Shown piece by piece: positions 10,359 through 21,974 of a stretch of DNA of 64,000 nucleotides. Both the position numbers and the translations under genes were made by a program. Positions within the stretch are counted from its first letter, which is position 1; every line of letters starts with the position of its first letter. The DNA is from Arthrinium phaeospermum (lineage: Eukaryota; Ascomycota; Sordariomycetes; Amphisphaeriales; Apiosporaceae): positions 4,464,001 through 4,528,000 of the forward strand of contig QYRS01000001.1 in NCBI GenBank assembly GCA_006503535.1, in the 5' to 3' direction. A model generated the notes under the pieces. That model saw nothing but the letters and a program-made list of their open reading frames with translations, was not told where the DNA came from and ran no database searches.

Positions 10359-12388
10359 TCAATCCTCAGTACCCTCGATTTCCATGCCCATCGCGTTGGG
10401 CATACCAACAAGGATCCTTCCCTTGGGTACTCGTACTTCCTTCAACTTCATGCAACCAAAGACGTTCAGGTTCTTCAGCTTCGGGCATGTCCGGAAGATG
10501 CATCCCACAACAAAGTCGGTCACCTCCTCACAGAAACTGATCTCCATGTTCTCCAGTTCAGGATATTCCTTTTCGAGTGAGAATACATCCTCGAAGGCCT
10601 CTCGACTGATATGCCGGCAAGCATGAACATTCAGCTGCTTCAAAGACTTCCCAGAGTGACTCATCAGAGCGCGGAAACCATCAGAGCAGAGCCCGTTCAG
10701 ATGGGCATTCTCTCGAGGTTTGGAGGAGTCAACGTGCCGGCACTTCTCAAAATCGATGAACGTAAGTGGCTTGTTGGCCCAGTTCTTGAACAGTCTGACA
10801 AAGCCTGCATCCGTCATGACCTCACTGTGAGTGATGCGAAGCTTGCGAAGCGATGTGCAGTTTTCGTGGATCGCATCAAGCACGCGGTCATCCAGGTCTG
10901 CGAGGCTTTCGCCCGTGAGTGACAGAGTCCGTAGGTTTCGGCCTATGCTGCTAATCACTTTGACATAAGGCTCAGTTGAGGCAGGCGTGATCAGCTGGAT
11001 GCTAAGGTGCTCCAGTTCGCTGAGTTCAGATATATGTTCGATTCCCACATCTGTAACTTGCTGGTTGTGGGCAATCTTGAGGCACTTGAGAGATGGGCAG
11101 GTCTCCTTCAACGTAGCGGTGAAATTATCACCGACATGTTTGTCCGTGAAGTAGACTCGAAGAGCTTTCAAATGCTTTCCTTTGGCCACAAGGAATCTCT
11201 TCCAGGCCTCTTCCGAGACGAGGTTGGCCCCGTGAAGATAAAGACTGTCGAGTGGTGTTTGTCGGGTGATGAGGTAGTCCATGACTTCGTCTTTGAACTG
11301 AATGGCATTTTTAAGCTTGAGGTTCTTCAGCTTCGGGACCATCTGGAAGATGCGGGTCAAGTCATCAGCCCCCAGTCTTGCGGCATCGTAGACTGTGACG
11401 TCCTCATAGCCAGACTGAAGAAACAGGTTCAGGCTCATCGGGGTCAGAATGCGGCGTTTGGCAACCTGACGAGCGACGCGGTCTACAATCTGAGCCGGCA
11501 CGTCTCCAAGGTCATCAGCGAGGTCGATGTTGTTTACTAACGTCGAGATGCACATTGTCATCAGGCTCTTGCATCCGATGACACCATCCAGTCGGTTACT
11601 TGCAACTTGTCGTCTAGCAGTGCCTCGTGCCGCCACCTTCTTCTTCTTCTTCTGTGCCTGCTCGTCTTTGTCGTCTTGGGCAAGTTCCTTCCCACACTTA
11701 TTGCATAATAGGCCACCGTTGGGACCAGCACGCGAATAAGGAGTGACGGTGAAACGCTTGTCGCATATCTCGCAGTTCTCCATCTGACCAGGCAGCGGTG
11801 CGGCTCTCTCAGCAAGAATGGCTTCGGCTATGCCATCTGAATCAGAGTCCTCGTCCTGCCGCTTGCGCTTCTTGAACGCTTTGCTTTTCTTGATCTTATC
11901 AATAGCAGCGGCCTGTGACTTGCGCTTCTTCTCTGCTGCCTTGTCGGCAGCAGTGGCGACTTGGACGGCCTCCTCAGCCTCGGCTACCTGAGCGGCATCT
12001 CCATTCCCAGCAGTGCTAGAGGCGCCCGCATCAGCGGTCTGGGCGTTGGATGCATTGGCTGCATTCCGACGAGTTTCAGCATCTTGACGGATCCTGTTCG
12101 CTGAGATGTTTTGGGACTACAATCATATTATTAGCACAAACTGGAGGAACGGCCTGGGATACTGTTGTACTCACAGCCAAAAAGTCCGTCAATGCAGAGT
12201 GGCTGCGATGAAAAGTCAGTGGGAAGTCCTCATCGTTGAAGGATGAAATGGGTACACTTACGGGCCTCTTATGGCCCGGCCAGCTCGTTGTTGACGGTTA
12301 CTCCTTTGTGAAGATGTCAGTTCATGAAAAGTGAGATGAAACTTGTAGCTTTTGGAAATTTCCATCATTATCATCTACAAACTTACAT
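10359..12388 (-). CDS. RAD7: DNA repair protein Rad7 (NEF4 subunit)
   Basis: On the minus strand the exons are 12388..12387 (the A and T of the start codon), 12303..12262, 12202..12175 and 12116..10359, giving 609 residues. Donors are GTAAGT, GTAAGT and GTGAGT. The N-terminus reads MSNRQQRAGRAIRGPHSAL and continues through the conserved TDFLASQNIS box, then a Lys/Arg-rich acidic linker. A four-cysteine zinc motif follows, CEIC near residue 139 and CNKC near 162. From about residue 250 to the end there are AMN1-like leucine-rich repeats. Rad7 with Rad16 forms the ATP-dependent damage-recognition complex NEF4 for global-genome nucleotide excision repair, and with Elc1/Cul3 a ubiquitin ligase in yeast. 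RAD16 lies head to head starting at 13652. No in-frame ATG other than the split one precedes the zinc motif. Confidence 0.9.
12304..12386 (-). other. Intron splitting the RAD7 start codon
   Basis: The donor GTAAGT (12386-12381) directly follows CACCAT and the acceptor ends at 12304, so A and T come from exon 1 and G from exon 2. A CTGAC branch site lies 17 nt before the acceptor. An unspliced reading starts ATG-TAA and would give no protein. Confidence 0.75.
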
Positions 12389-13651
12389 GGTGTAGGTGGA
12401 GGGTAACACTCAGCCTGACGCTCTTCTGGTATAGAATCGCTCTGGTTTGTATAGAAATCCAGTAAATCCACCCTCCTGTACTGCACTTCAAAGAGGAAGT
12501 TCAAGTGGAATTTGGGTTCGGATAGGAGTTGTATGCCGTAAGTTATGTAGCCTGGATTGGGCAAAGTAGGCAGGCAAGTTTGACAAGCTTGCTTTAATAA
12601 GGAGTGACAGAACGGTCAATTCAAGGTGATGGCTTTGTCAAGACGACAACAGGTTGTGAAGAGTGTCGTTCCCCCGAAGATTTTCTGGTTGAGAGGTCTC
12701 AAACCACTACCAGTGACAGAAACCAAACTTGCTCAATCGGTCTGGCAGCCTGCCTGGCAGTTTGCTTCTATCGGTGATAATGAGATAGATCCCTGCCGCC
12801 TGAACAATGGAAATCTTAGTCGCGGAATTGCCACTTGGTGGACGCGTTGAGTGAGTGCATCATTCAAGTGGGCGGGCTACTGGGCGGTCGGTCGCTGGTT
12901 GCTGGCTCGATGGCGGGCACTAGCTCAGGCAGGTTTCAGCGGGGTACATGTAGCCTAGGATAAGTTGAACAAGGGAAGGTACAGGTACCTTGCATGCCAG
13001 CTACAAAGCGTGTGTCACTGCCATGATTGGTTGAGACAAAGAAGTAGATCAACTAAAGCGATTCGCAAGATCCAGTACCCCATTCAGCCCGTCTCGCCGT
13101 CTGCAGGAGTGGAGCTGGTTTCTGCCTGGAGTTGACAGGGGACCAGCGACTTCTTTAATTGAATGCAGGCCAAACCGAGCTAAAGTCACCTGCTCTCGTG
13201 GTAGCAGCGCGAACTGCCCCTCCGTTGCTTCTTCCCATTATCGCCACCCTCTAAAGGCGAATCGAGCTCGCAGAGTTCAGATTTTCCATCTCAATCCAGT
13301 TGATCCCCATCCTGTCCATCTCTCAGTTTTGTCATGTTGGCCTGAGATTTTCAGCTCATACACGCTTGATTGGTCTCCCGGAACTCAGGTCGACCGGCCA
13401 ATCGTTCACTTCTGCCATTCAGCTACCGGCCCCTGTACTTTTATTTTCTTTGGGTTCATTGTCAACCGCAAAGGCTTCATTTACACTGTACCCTCACCGT
13501 CACTTTCTTCCACCCACTCTTCACTGTCTTTCCTACATGGCAAGTCCAATCGCTTGAGTGTGTATGTCCTGTTGCGTCTTACCTTCACTTATTACGAATC
13601 TCTTCTGTGGTATCCGTTCTCTCTATTACGTAACCACATGCACATGCGACA
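12389..13651. promoter_or_regulatory. Bidirectional RAD7-RAD16 promoter region
   Basis: The 1,263 bp between divergent RAD7 and RAD16 start codons. It includes an inverted CCAAT box (ATTGG at 13026-13030) and a long pyrimidine-rich stretch before RAD16. The short ORF at 12626-12850 has no family features. Shared control of two subunits of one complex is plausible. Confidence 0.5.
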
Positions 13652-13679
13652 ATGGCACCTCGTACAAGACGCTCCCTAG
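13638..13679 (+). other. Upstream ORF overlapping the RAD16 start
   Basis: ATG at 13638 (and a second in-frame ATG at 13644) opens a 13-codon frame, MHMRQWHLVQDAP, ending at TAG 13677-13679. It runs over the RAD16 ATG at 13652 in another frame. Ribosomes starting here would miss RAD16, so RAD16 would need leaky scanning or a transcript starting after 13638. Confidence 0.5.
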
Positions 13680-16600
13680 CTGTGGGTGATCAGGATGGCC
13701 TTGACAGCGCCCCAGTGGCACCGACGCCCCCTAAGAGAGGTCGCGGCAGACCACCCAAGGCGAAAGCCCCTGCAGTTGAGTCCGAGTCTGTCTCGTCGGC
13801 CCTCAGTCCCGCGCAGTCAGTTTCCGAGAGCGGCGAGTACTCAACACCCGCTACAAGCAATGCTGTGACTCCAGCTCCTTCCGTTGTAACGAAGCAGACC
13901 GCCACCAAACCTGCACGTCGCTCTCTTGTTGTGGAACTTCCAAGTCTCCCAACCGGTGAAGAAGACCCTTCGGAGGAAGACGACGTAAAGCCCAAGGGCT
14001 TTGGTTCGCTCTCTTCAAGAGCTAGACGAGCCCGAAAGCCTACTTCGTACGTTATTGGCGATTCAGAAGATGATGACGGGTTCGGACTCGATGGCAACAA
14101 CTCTTCAGACGGGGCTCTGGCCCGACGTCTTCAGCGAGAAGAGGACATGAAAGCTGTCGATGAGATCACGGTACAGCCTTCAAGCTCGAAACCCCCTCCC
14201 AGAAGAAGTGCTAGGACCTCGACTGTGGCTAAGGTGGACGACGATGATGAGGAGTACCTTCAAGATGTGATCAGGAACCTTCCCGCGGCACCTGACGTGA
14301 AGGGCAAGGGCAAGGCTCCGGCTGGAACGAAGCGAAAGTTCCCCGGCAATTCACAGCCTGCAGTCATCGCGGACTCGGCTGATGAACAAGAGGACGGTGA
14401 CGAGGCAGACTACGACTTTGAGGAGGATGACGATGAGCCATTGCGGAACTCGGCACCTGCACGGAAGAAGGCCAGAACCACGCAAGGGCCGCCCGCCGTT
14501 GACCCTCTCGATAGTGAAGACGAGGTTATGGCCACGGTCACGCGCCGGAATCGACGTCAAGTCTCACTCCCGAATAGTGATGAGGAGGAATACCATGACG
14601 CTTTGGAGGACGATGACAGTGCCTTCAGTTCTGCAGATGAAGCCGATGATGGGGGCCCGACAAGACAAGATTTTATTGAACAACGCCGGCAATACAGACT
14701 TCCTGCCAGTGAGAAAAGGCAGAAAAAAACCCGACAAACTCTCGAGGGCCACCATCCAGTATTGAAGACCATGTGGAAGGATCTTGAGAACATGCCCGTT
14801 CTCAAAGCAGGAAGGGCCAACCAACCCATGTCGATCTCTCGACAGCTCAAGCCCTTCCAGCTCGAAGGTCTTGCTTGGATGAAGGCCATGGAAGGTCTAG
14901 AGTGGAAGGGAGGCCTCCTTGGTGATGAAATGGGACTGGGAAAAACCATTCAGGCCGTCTCGCTCATCATGTCAGATTACCCGGCAAAAAAGCCCTCACT
15001 GGTATTGGTTCCGCCGGTTGCTTTGATGCAGTGGACAGCTGAGATTGAGTCGTACACCGACGGCAAGCTCAAGACCCTCGTCTTCCACGGCACCAACGCG
15101 AAAGCCAAGAACATGACAAGCGCCCAGCTCAAAAAGTTCGACGTCCTCCTCATGTCCTACAACAGCTTGGAGTCTATATATCGCAAGCAGGAGAAGGGTT
15201 TCAAGCGCAAGAACGGCCTCTACAAGGAGAAGAGCGCCATCCATTCGATCCAGTTCCATCGTGTTATTCTGGATGAGGCCCATTGCATCAAGGTTGGTTA
15301 CAAATTATCTGCAATTACTCGCAAACGATGCCAGCTAACACTGCTTGCAGACGCGAACTACCATGACTGCAAAGGCTTGCTTTGCCCTCAAAGTCGATTA
15401 TCGTTGGTGCCTCACCGGTACGCCTCTACAGAACCGCATTGGGGAGTTCTTCTCCTTAATCCGGTTCCTTAACATCAAGCCGTTTGCCTCATATCTCTGC
15501 AAGAACTGCCCGTGTTCGACTCTGGAATGGTCTATGGACGAGAACGGTAGATGCAACCACTGTATGTCACCCGCCTTATTTCGTTTGTGTTTGCTCTGAC
15601 TAACGAGACCCAGGCACTCATAACTCGATGCGGCACGTGTCTGTGTTTAACCAAGAGCTCTTGAACCCCATTCAGAAGTACGGCAATCGTGGCGAGGGCA
15701 AGGATGCCTTTGTAAAGCTGCGCCTGATGACGGACAGGATCATGCTGCGGCGTCTAAAAAAAGACCACACTGACTCTATGGAGCTCCCTGTCAAGGAGAT
15801 CTACGTCGACCGCCAATTCTTCGGTGAAGAAGAGAATGATTTTGCCAACAGTATCATGTCTAGCGGTCAACGCAAGTTCGATACTTATGTGGCGCAGGGT
15901 GTTCTTCTGAACAACTATGCCAACATTTTCGGTCTGATCATGCAAATGCGTCAGGTTGCCGACCATCCTGATCTGATCTTGAAGAAGTCTGGTGAGGGCG
16001 GACAGAATGTCCTAGAGTGCTGCATCTGCGACGAACCTGCCGAGGAAGCGATTCGATCCCGATGCAAGCACGACTTCTGCCGCTCCTGTGCCAAGAGCTA
16101 TGTCAACTACCAAGACCAGCCTTCTTGCCCCAAGTGTCACATACCCCTCTCCATTGATCTGGAGCAGCCAGAGATTGAGCAGGATGAGGCACTTGTCAAG
16201 AAGTCCTCGATCATCAACCGCATCAAGATGGAGAACTGGACTTCGTCGTCCAAAATCGAGCTTCTGGTGCACGAGATCCATCGCATGCGCAAGGACAACG
16301 GAACTCATAAGTCGATCATCTTCTCGCAGTTCACCACCATGCTGCAACTGATCGAGTGGCGTTTGCGCCGTGCTGGCATCACTACTGTGATGCTTGACGG
16401 CAGCATGTCGCCTGCTCAACGACAAGCATCCATCAACCATTTCATGACCAACGTGGATGTTGAGTGTTTCCTCGTGTCGTTGAAGGCGGGTGGTGTGGCC
16501 CTCAACCTGACCGAGGCCTCACGTGTGTTTATTGTCGATCCTTGGTGGAATCCTGCCGCCGAATGGCAGTCGGCGGATCGATGTCACCGCATTGGCCAGA

Positions 16601-16770
16601 CTCGGCCTTGTATCATCACACGCCTTTGCATTGAGGACTCGGTCGAAAGTCGTATGGTGCTTCTCCAGGAGAAGAAAACCAACATGATCAACTCGACAAT
16701 CAACTCGGATGATGCAGCTATGGAGTCCTTGACTCCTGAAGATCTCCAGTTCCTCTTCAGAGGAAGTTAG
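13652..16770 (+). CDS. RAD16: DNA repair protein Rad16 (SNF2 ATPase with RING finger)
   Basis: Exons 13652..15292, 15351..15561 and 15614..16770 give 1,002 residues. The first 380 residues are a charged, low-complexity nuclear region with a KRGRGRPPK AT-hook near residue 30. The SNF2 ATPase follows: Walker A GDEMGLGKT at about 424-432, DEAH in VILDEAHCIK near 541, and TGTPLQNR. A C3HC4 RING (CCICDEP...CPKC, about 752-795) is inserted before the C-terminal helicase half, which has FSQFTTML near 850 and DRCHRIGQTRP near 940. This domain order, with the RING inside the SNF2 domain, is diagnostic of Rad16/Rad5-type translocases; the start of the RING region and CKNCPCSTLEW fit Rad16. With Rad7 it forms NEF4, which scans non-transcribed chromatin for UV lesions. 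Both introns have clear branch sites. Confidence 0.95.
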
Positions 16771-17582
16771 ATGTTGGGCTCTTGTATCGACTTGCACCAT
16801 TTGCAAGTTATCGAGTTCACGGCTTGAAGGTACTCTACGTTTGCAATGCAGTAGAGGAGAGTTGCCCATCTGGCCTCGTCAGATAAACGAGAAGTGTAAG
16901 ATGGCTACTTTGTATGAATTATGCAGTTGCTTTTATTGTATGATTGATAGGAGTATGTGGAAGGAGGTACCTGATTGGCTTGGCATGAGAGACGGAAAGC
17001 GGTTGCGACTATACCCTGATTGTGGTCGACTGATTTGCAGCTAGCTTTAATGAGACCTAATGAACATGAACAACAACCTGTAGCGCATGACGTGGCCTGA
17101 TTCTCGTCTGAATCAATTTATTGCCGTGATTTTAATATCGATTGCTTTTGTATCGAGGCACTTTTGGTCCCTTTCCATTTCTTCGTGTGGTTCGTCGCCC
17201 TACCAAGATGTAAGATGCGAGATGGGGTTTGTTCAAAGAACGGGCAATTTGGCAGAAAACCGTCCGCAACCAGAGAAACCATCTCCCGACGAAGCAACCA
17301 TCGTCTCGTACAAAGCTACTTGTTTGTTACCTAGGACATCCCTTGGTCTCCCGACCCGATCATTCATTGATTTGTTTTGGTAACTCCCCGACAGTACCGT
17401 GTTGTCCTTGCCTGATTATTGCCAGCAGGCGCAACTCCTCCAGGTCTCTATAAAAAGGTCCGTCCCCATTGGGCCTTCTTTTTTTAGTGGGGGTCCAGCA
17501 CCGGATTTGTACATTGATACAAGTCAACTTCAAGATCGGATTTACCTACCTGCCACGCAACATCCCACCAATCACAGACACC
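16771..17582. other. Intergenic between RAD16 and the NTF2-like gene
   Basis: No supported gene. A CT-rich leader with TATAAAA near 17450 precedes the next gene. Confidence 0.4.
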
Positions 17583-18226
17583 ATGTCACAGCAAGCAAGT
17601 TTAACGGTGCAGGCCAAAGTCGCCAGCGAAGGTAAGCAGCAACAGCAATCGGAAGATTTGGAGTCTACGTTTTGGGGATGGAGAGCAGACCGGGGCTAAC
17701 CATGCAATGCACGAGCGCAGCCGCGCAAATCTTCGTGGACAGCTTCTACGAGACCCTCAACCGCGGCCGGAGCCCCGCGCAGCACTACGTGTCGGCGTCG
17801 ACCAAGCTGACGACGGTGGGCGGGCTGACGCCCGACATCAGCGTCAACGGCCGCGTCTGCGGCGGAAGTGCCGAGGGCGGCCCCGTGGCCGAGTACGAGA
17901 AGCTGCTCGAGGCCCAGGGCTCGCCCGTCTACTACGATATCCACTCGTTCGACGCGCAGCCGCTCAACCCCAACTACGTCATCGGGCTGACGCCGGCGGA
18001 GCAGGCGCAGCCCGTCAGCAGCACGCGGGAGCGCGACGTGGCGGAGCGGCTGAGTTTCAGCGTTCAGGTCTCGGGCGCCGTCAAGCTCGGCAAGGGCGAG
18101 GACGTCGCGGAGAAGGACTTCAATGAGGCGTTTGTGCTCGTGCCGCACTGGGAGGCCCACGGCCGCAACGCGTCCAGGAACATGCGCAAGTACCTGATCG
18201 TCTCCCAGAACTTCCGGTCCTCTTAG
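17583..18226 (+). CDS. NTF2-like protein, probable mRNA-export partner (p15/Nxt/Mtr2-like)
   Basis: Exons 17583..17631 and 17721..18226 give 184 residues. The intron has a GTAAGC donor, CTAACC branch site near 17695 and CAG acceptor at 17720, phase 1. After a short leader the NTF2 fold begins at QIFVDSFYETLNRGR, continues through TPDISVNGR, YDIHSFDAQPLNP and FNEAFVLVPH, and ends with KYLIVSQNFRSS. That ending matches the last strand of p15/Nxt proteins (WLIQSQNFR-type). Such proteins dimerise with the NTF2-like domain of the Mex67/TAP receptor and work at the nuclear pore. Length and ending fit a filamentous-fungal Nxt/Mtr2-like protein better than NTF2 itself, which is about 125 residues. 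A loop of about 20 residues rich in Ala, Gln and Glu separates two strands (TPAEQAQPVSSTRERDV). Confidence 0.72.
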
Positions 18227-19580
18227 CATTGGGATTGAGGAGGGGGTGGAGCAGGGGCGCGAAGGAATTAAAGCGAGACCTTGGGTATAAATAGGAAAGG
18301 GATGCATAATCATGGATGCATTTGGCGGAATGCGCAAAGTGTCAAGGCGCGTTGACTAGAACCGAAGGAAGGCGCAGCTTGGCTTCTCCCGGCCCAACAG
18401 AACACATACTCACATACATGGACGTAGTCGGATATTGAACTGGCTATCATTCACACCGAGATCCAGTTGTTGATTTGCGCTAATTGCTATCATGTGAAAC
18501 GCGCCTCGCAGTCCATGATGATGACCATCTTTTGTTGATCGGATGTAGACATGTTGCACGTATAGGGTAATTCTAGGGTAAGAGAAAGTCAAGGAGAGCT
18601 TTACCTGACCACTCAGGTCTAGCAGCCTGCTGATCCGAGTATAGGGTAATTCTAGGGTAATGGAAATGCTGGCGGTTGAGCCCCGGGAACCTGGATGGGG
18701 AAGCTCTTTATGAGCTTGAGCCTGAGCGCCACGGCTTCTTGCGGAAAGCGGCGGGTGCTAAGCTGTTCATGGAGCCAAAAAGTCTGGGGAAATGCAGGCC
18801 AATACCAAACTGCTCCTGATGACGGATAGGACCTGCATGAGAAATCATGGTACTGTTCACTGCAGGGAGACACGATGTTATATCATATCACGGCCGTGGC
18901 CAGGGCCGCGTGCTGCAGTCATAGGTTGGCCCGGCCGGGATAGGTCGACACACGTATGCGACCTAAGCCAATGGGGTACACAATTTACGCCCTGCGCCCG
19001 ACCTGCGGGTCGAGCCCGAAAACCGGAAGAGTCCGTCTGGGCCTTCCTTTTGGAGGAGGCGCACCAATCCACTCTATAGACTCGGGCTGTTCGCCATCAT
19101 CAAAAAGTAACCCATCAATAAACTAGTAATTAGGGAGGCCAGAGTAATGCGTCCACACGCACACCCTTCGCTTTGGTAATGGAACGAATGCTCCCCGAAC
19201 CGGAGTCGGGGAGACTAGCAGAGTTCGTTTCGGGGGTCCCACTTTGCTTAGGTATCGACAATGTACTGTTTCTCCCTGTGACTGACAGTGTTCCAGAGCC
19301 GTGTTGCCGCAGCTGATATAAGAGCATGCCCTTTGGCTATACGGTCAATACTTGCCAGATTCTTTCTTTTTATACCAATCTTCTATCATTGACCAAAGTC
19401 ACGTCGTGTCTAGTCGTTGTCTATCACCGAAGTCCCTAACAGCCAAAGCAATTTCAAAGCGTGCTACTCTTTCCGTTCCGTATTGACTCTCGTTGGCATC
19501 CACCAAACTATACGTACGCTACAGCTCACAATAACATCACGAACGCACCTCCTCAAGCAGATCATCTTCTCGAAAGCGAC
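18227..19580. other. Intergenic with a telobox-like direct repeat
   Basis: No supported gene in 1.35 kb. It contains a duplicated 22-bp element at 18560 and 18639 and a TATA-like stretch near 19370 before the dehydratase gene. Confidence 0.4.
18560..18660. repeat. Two 22-bp direct repeats with TAGGGTAA cores
   Basis: GTATAGGGTAATTCTAGGGT followed by AA occurs at 18560-18581 and again at 18639-18660, exactly 79 bp apart. Each copy carries two TAGGGTAA cores, giving four in 100 bp. The core resembles fungal telomere/telobox sequence. Confidence 0.85.
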
Positions 19581-20776
19581 ATGGGGTCTTATACGCCAGA
19601 GCCAGAGCCTCAGAAGCTCTGGATCGAGACGCCATGCATTCCATCGATCCCCATGTCCCAAGCAGCAGGCTGGTAAGTTCCTAAATGACCCCTGATATGT
19701 GCAGTATGGCATTACTTTGAAAAAAACGGTTATCACCATTGAGGAGGATGTGAAAGTGAAAGAGAAAAAGCTGACACGAATACAGTAACATCTTCCTCAA
19801 GCTCGAGAACCTGCAGCCCTCGGGCTCCTTCAAGTCACGCGGCATCGGCAACATGATGCACAAAGCCATGCTGTCGCAGCAGCAGCACCCGACGGGCAAG
19901 CCGGCGCACTTCTACTGCTCCTCGGGCGGCAACGCGGGCCTCGCGTGCGCCACGGCCGCCATCGCCCTGGCCCGCCGCTGCACCATCGTCGTGCCGACGA
20001 CCACGTCGCCCCTCATCATCGGCAAGCTGCGCCGCCTGGGCGCCGAGGTCGTCCAGACGGGCGCGCACTGGGCCGCCGCCGACGCCCACCTGCGCGAGGC
20101 GCTGCTGAGCCGCGACCCGGCGGGCGTCTACGTCCCGCCCTTCGACCACCCGGACATCTGGGAAGGTCACGCGAGCATGGTCGACGAGCTCGCCGTCCAG
20201 CTGCCTTCTCTGCTGGACCAGGGCAAGGGGGACGGGGTGCCGGATGCCATCGTCTGTAACTGCGGCGGCGGCGGCCTGCTGAACGGCGTCATGGAGGGCG
20301 TGGAGCGGCAGACAAAGCAGAAGCGCTGGGCCGCGGCGCAACACAAGAAGCCGCGCGTCATGGCGGTCGAGACGGTCGGGGCCGACAGCCTGCACGCGAG
20401 CGCGCGGGCGGGCCAGCACACCACACTACCCAACATCACGAGCATCGCCAACACCCTGGGCGCCGTGCGGGTGTCGGCCAAGACGTGGGAGTGGTACGAC
20501 TCCAAATCGAAAGATGACCTCCTGACGAGCGTGACCGTCACCGACGCCGAGGCCGTCATGGGCTCAGCGCGCCTCGCCGACGACGCGCTGGTGCTGGTTG
20601 AGGTCGCGTGCGGCGCCACTATCGCTACCGTCTACAACGGGGAGCTGCGGCGGACGCTGGGCAAGGGGCTTAGTGATGCGGAGTGGGCGGCGATGAACGT
20701 TGTGGTTATTGTGTGTGGGGGTACCAATATCACGTTGGAGATGTTGCAGAAGTACCGGGAGGAATATGGTGTTTAG
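19581..20776 (+). CDS. L-serine/L-threonine dehydratase (PLP fold type II)
   Basis: Exons 19581..19672 and 19786..20776 give 360 residues. The intron (GTAAGT donor, CTGAC branch site, CAG acceptor) splits a Cys codon. The start is the ATG of MGSYTPEPEP, upstream of the conserved LWIETPCIPS. The PLP lysine is K47 in PSGSFKSRG, the substrate loop is SSGGNAG (about 76-82), and the phosphate-binding glycine loop is NCGGGGLLNG near 190. A C-terminal CGGTNI segment is present. It deaminates L-serine (and often L-threonine) to pyruvate or 2-oxobutyrate plus ammonia in the cytosol. Length and lack of an ACT domain fit catabolic Cha1/SDH-type enzymes, not biosynthetic Ilv1. It is convergent with the acetyltransferase at 20917, 140 bp away. 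Confidence 0.92.
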
Positions 20777-20916
20777 TTTTCTATGTGGACATAGCGTGCC
20801 TGATTTCACGTACTCTGTAGACGAGACAATTTTTGTCCTTGTTACTTTCCAATTTAGAAAGATTTCAATGAAACGTCTATACAACCATCGTCCTCTATGC
20901 ATCTAAATCGCCTAAA

Positions 20917-21974
20917 CTACACGGCCTTGGCCTCAGCAGGAAGCCGAGACCGATCGTACTTGGCCTCCCGGTACCCCTCCACCACCTCAATCTCCTCAAT
21001 ACTCGGCGTCCCCTCGCCCAGGCGCCCGATGGCCGGCCGCAGCACCATCTCGACCTCGCCAAAGTAGTTGACCGCGCCCCGCTGCCGGAACCCGAACGCG
21101 GCGAAGAGCGCGAGGCTGCCCCGGTTCGACGCCTGGATGCGCGCCACGAACTCGCGGATCTCGGGCCGCCGCGGCGACCCGTCTGGCGGCGCCGTCGTCG
21201 CCGTCGCGGCCGTGTAGTACTCGTGCAGGATCCCCACCCGGTTCCGCGACACGAACTCGATGAACGCCCCCACGGCCGCCTTGCCTAGTCCCTTGCCGCG
21301 GTCCCCCGCCCCGGCGATCATGACGTCGACTTCGGCGCGCACGAGCTCGACGCCCGCCGTGTCCGACGGCGAGTCCTTGGCGGCATCGTTGTCCTCGTTA
21401 TTCTCATCATTTTCGTCGTCATCCCACGGCGTCAGGAACATGTTGATGTCACCAATCATCCGCCCCGGCACATCGTCCCGGCCCGCGACGACGACCGTCT
21501 CCTGATTGCCAGCGGCCGAAGCCGGCTCCAGCGCCCGGCACAGGACGAACGTCAGCTTGTCGGCTGAGGTGCGCCAGGAGACCTGGTTCTCGTACTCCTT
21601 CTCGAGCGTCAGCCGATCTGAGGCTGTGGCTTCCCGAATCGCCTTTTTGTTTTGGTCACCGAGTTAGCGTGACTTTCTTTTTCTGAAAAGAAAAAACTTG
21701 GTCATCCCCTCCATCACCGTCCAAGCACGCAGCGAATGGTCTGTCTACTTTAAGGGAGTTTCAAACACCATCGAAAGAATTAAAACCAATATTTCATCGT
21801 ACCTCATCTTCCATCCATGTGTGGTACTGTGGGACGTGATGCGCATCGTACGGAACGAGCAGCACTCGCGAGGTGGACACCGCTATCGGATTGCCTAGTT
21901 AGCACTCCGTTTTTTCCAGTCAACAAGGGTGAGAGAGTGGAAGCGCCATTACCGACGTTCTCGTTGTATTTCAT
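20917..21974 (-). CDS. GNAT acetyltransferase, NAT9-like
   Basis: Minus-strand exons 21974..21953, 21882..21803 and 21642..20917 give 275 residues. The N-terminus MKYNENV continues to VSTSRVLLVPYDAHHVPQYH and TASDRLTLEKEYENQVSW, which closely follows the start of animal NAT9. The acetyl-CoA loop is DRGKGLGKAAV, followed by FVARIQASNRGSLALFAAFGF, the conserved pattern of GNAT motif B. NAT9-type enzymes are cytosolic N-acetyltransferases; animal NAT9 has been tied to microtubule stability, and fungal roles are little studied. An acidic insert (DDDENDENNEDND) lies between INMFLTP and the motif A strand and is unusual. The donors are GTAATG and GTACGA, so exon edges need transcript checking, but all phases agree. 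Confidence 0.85.

Noticed and set aside
12626..12850. 74-codon ORF in the RAD7-RAD16 promoter
   Set aside because: Random-looking composition, no conserved motif, and located where a promoter is expected.
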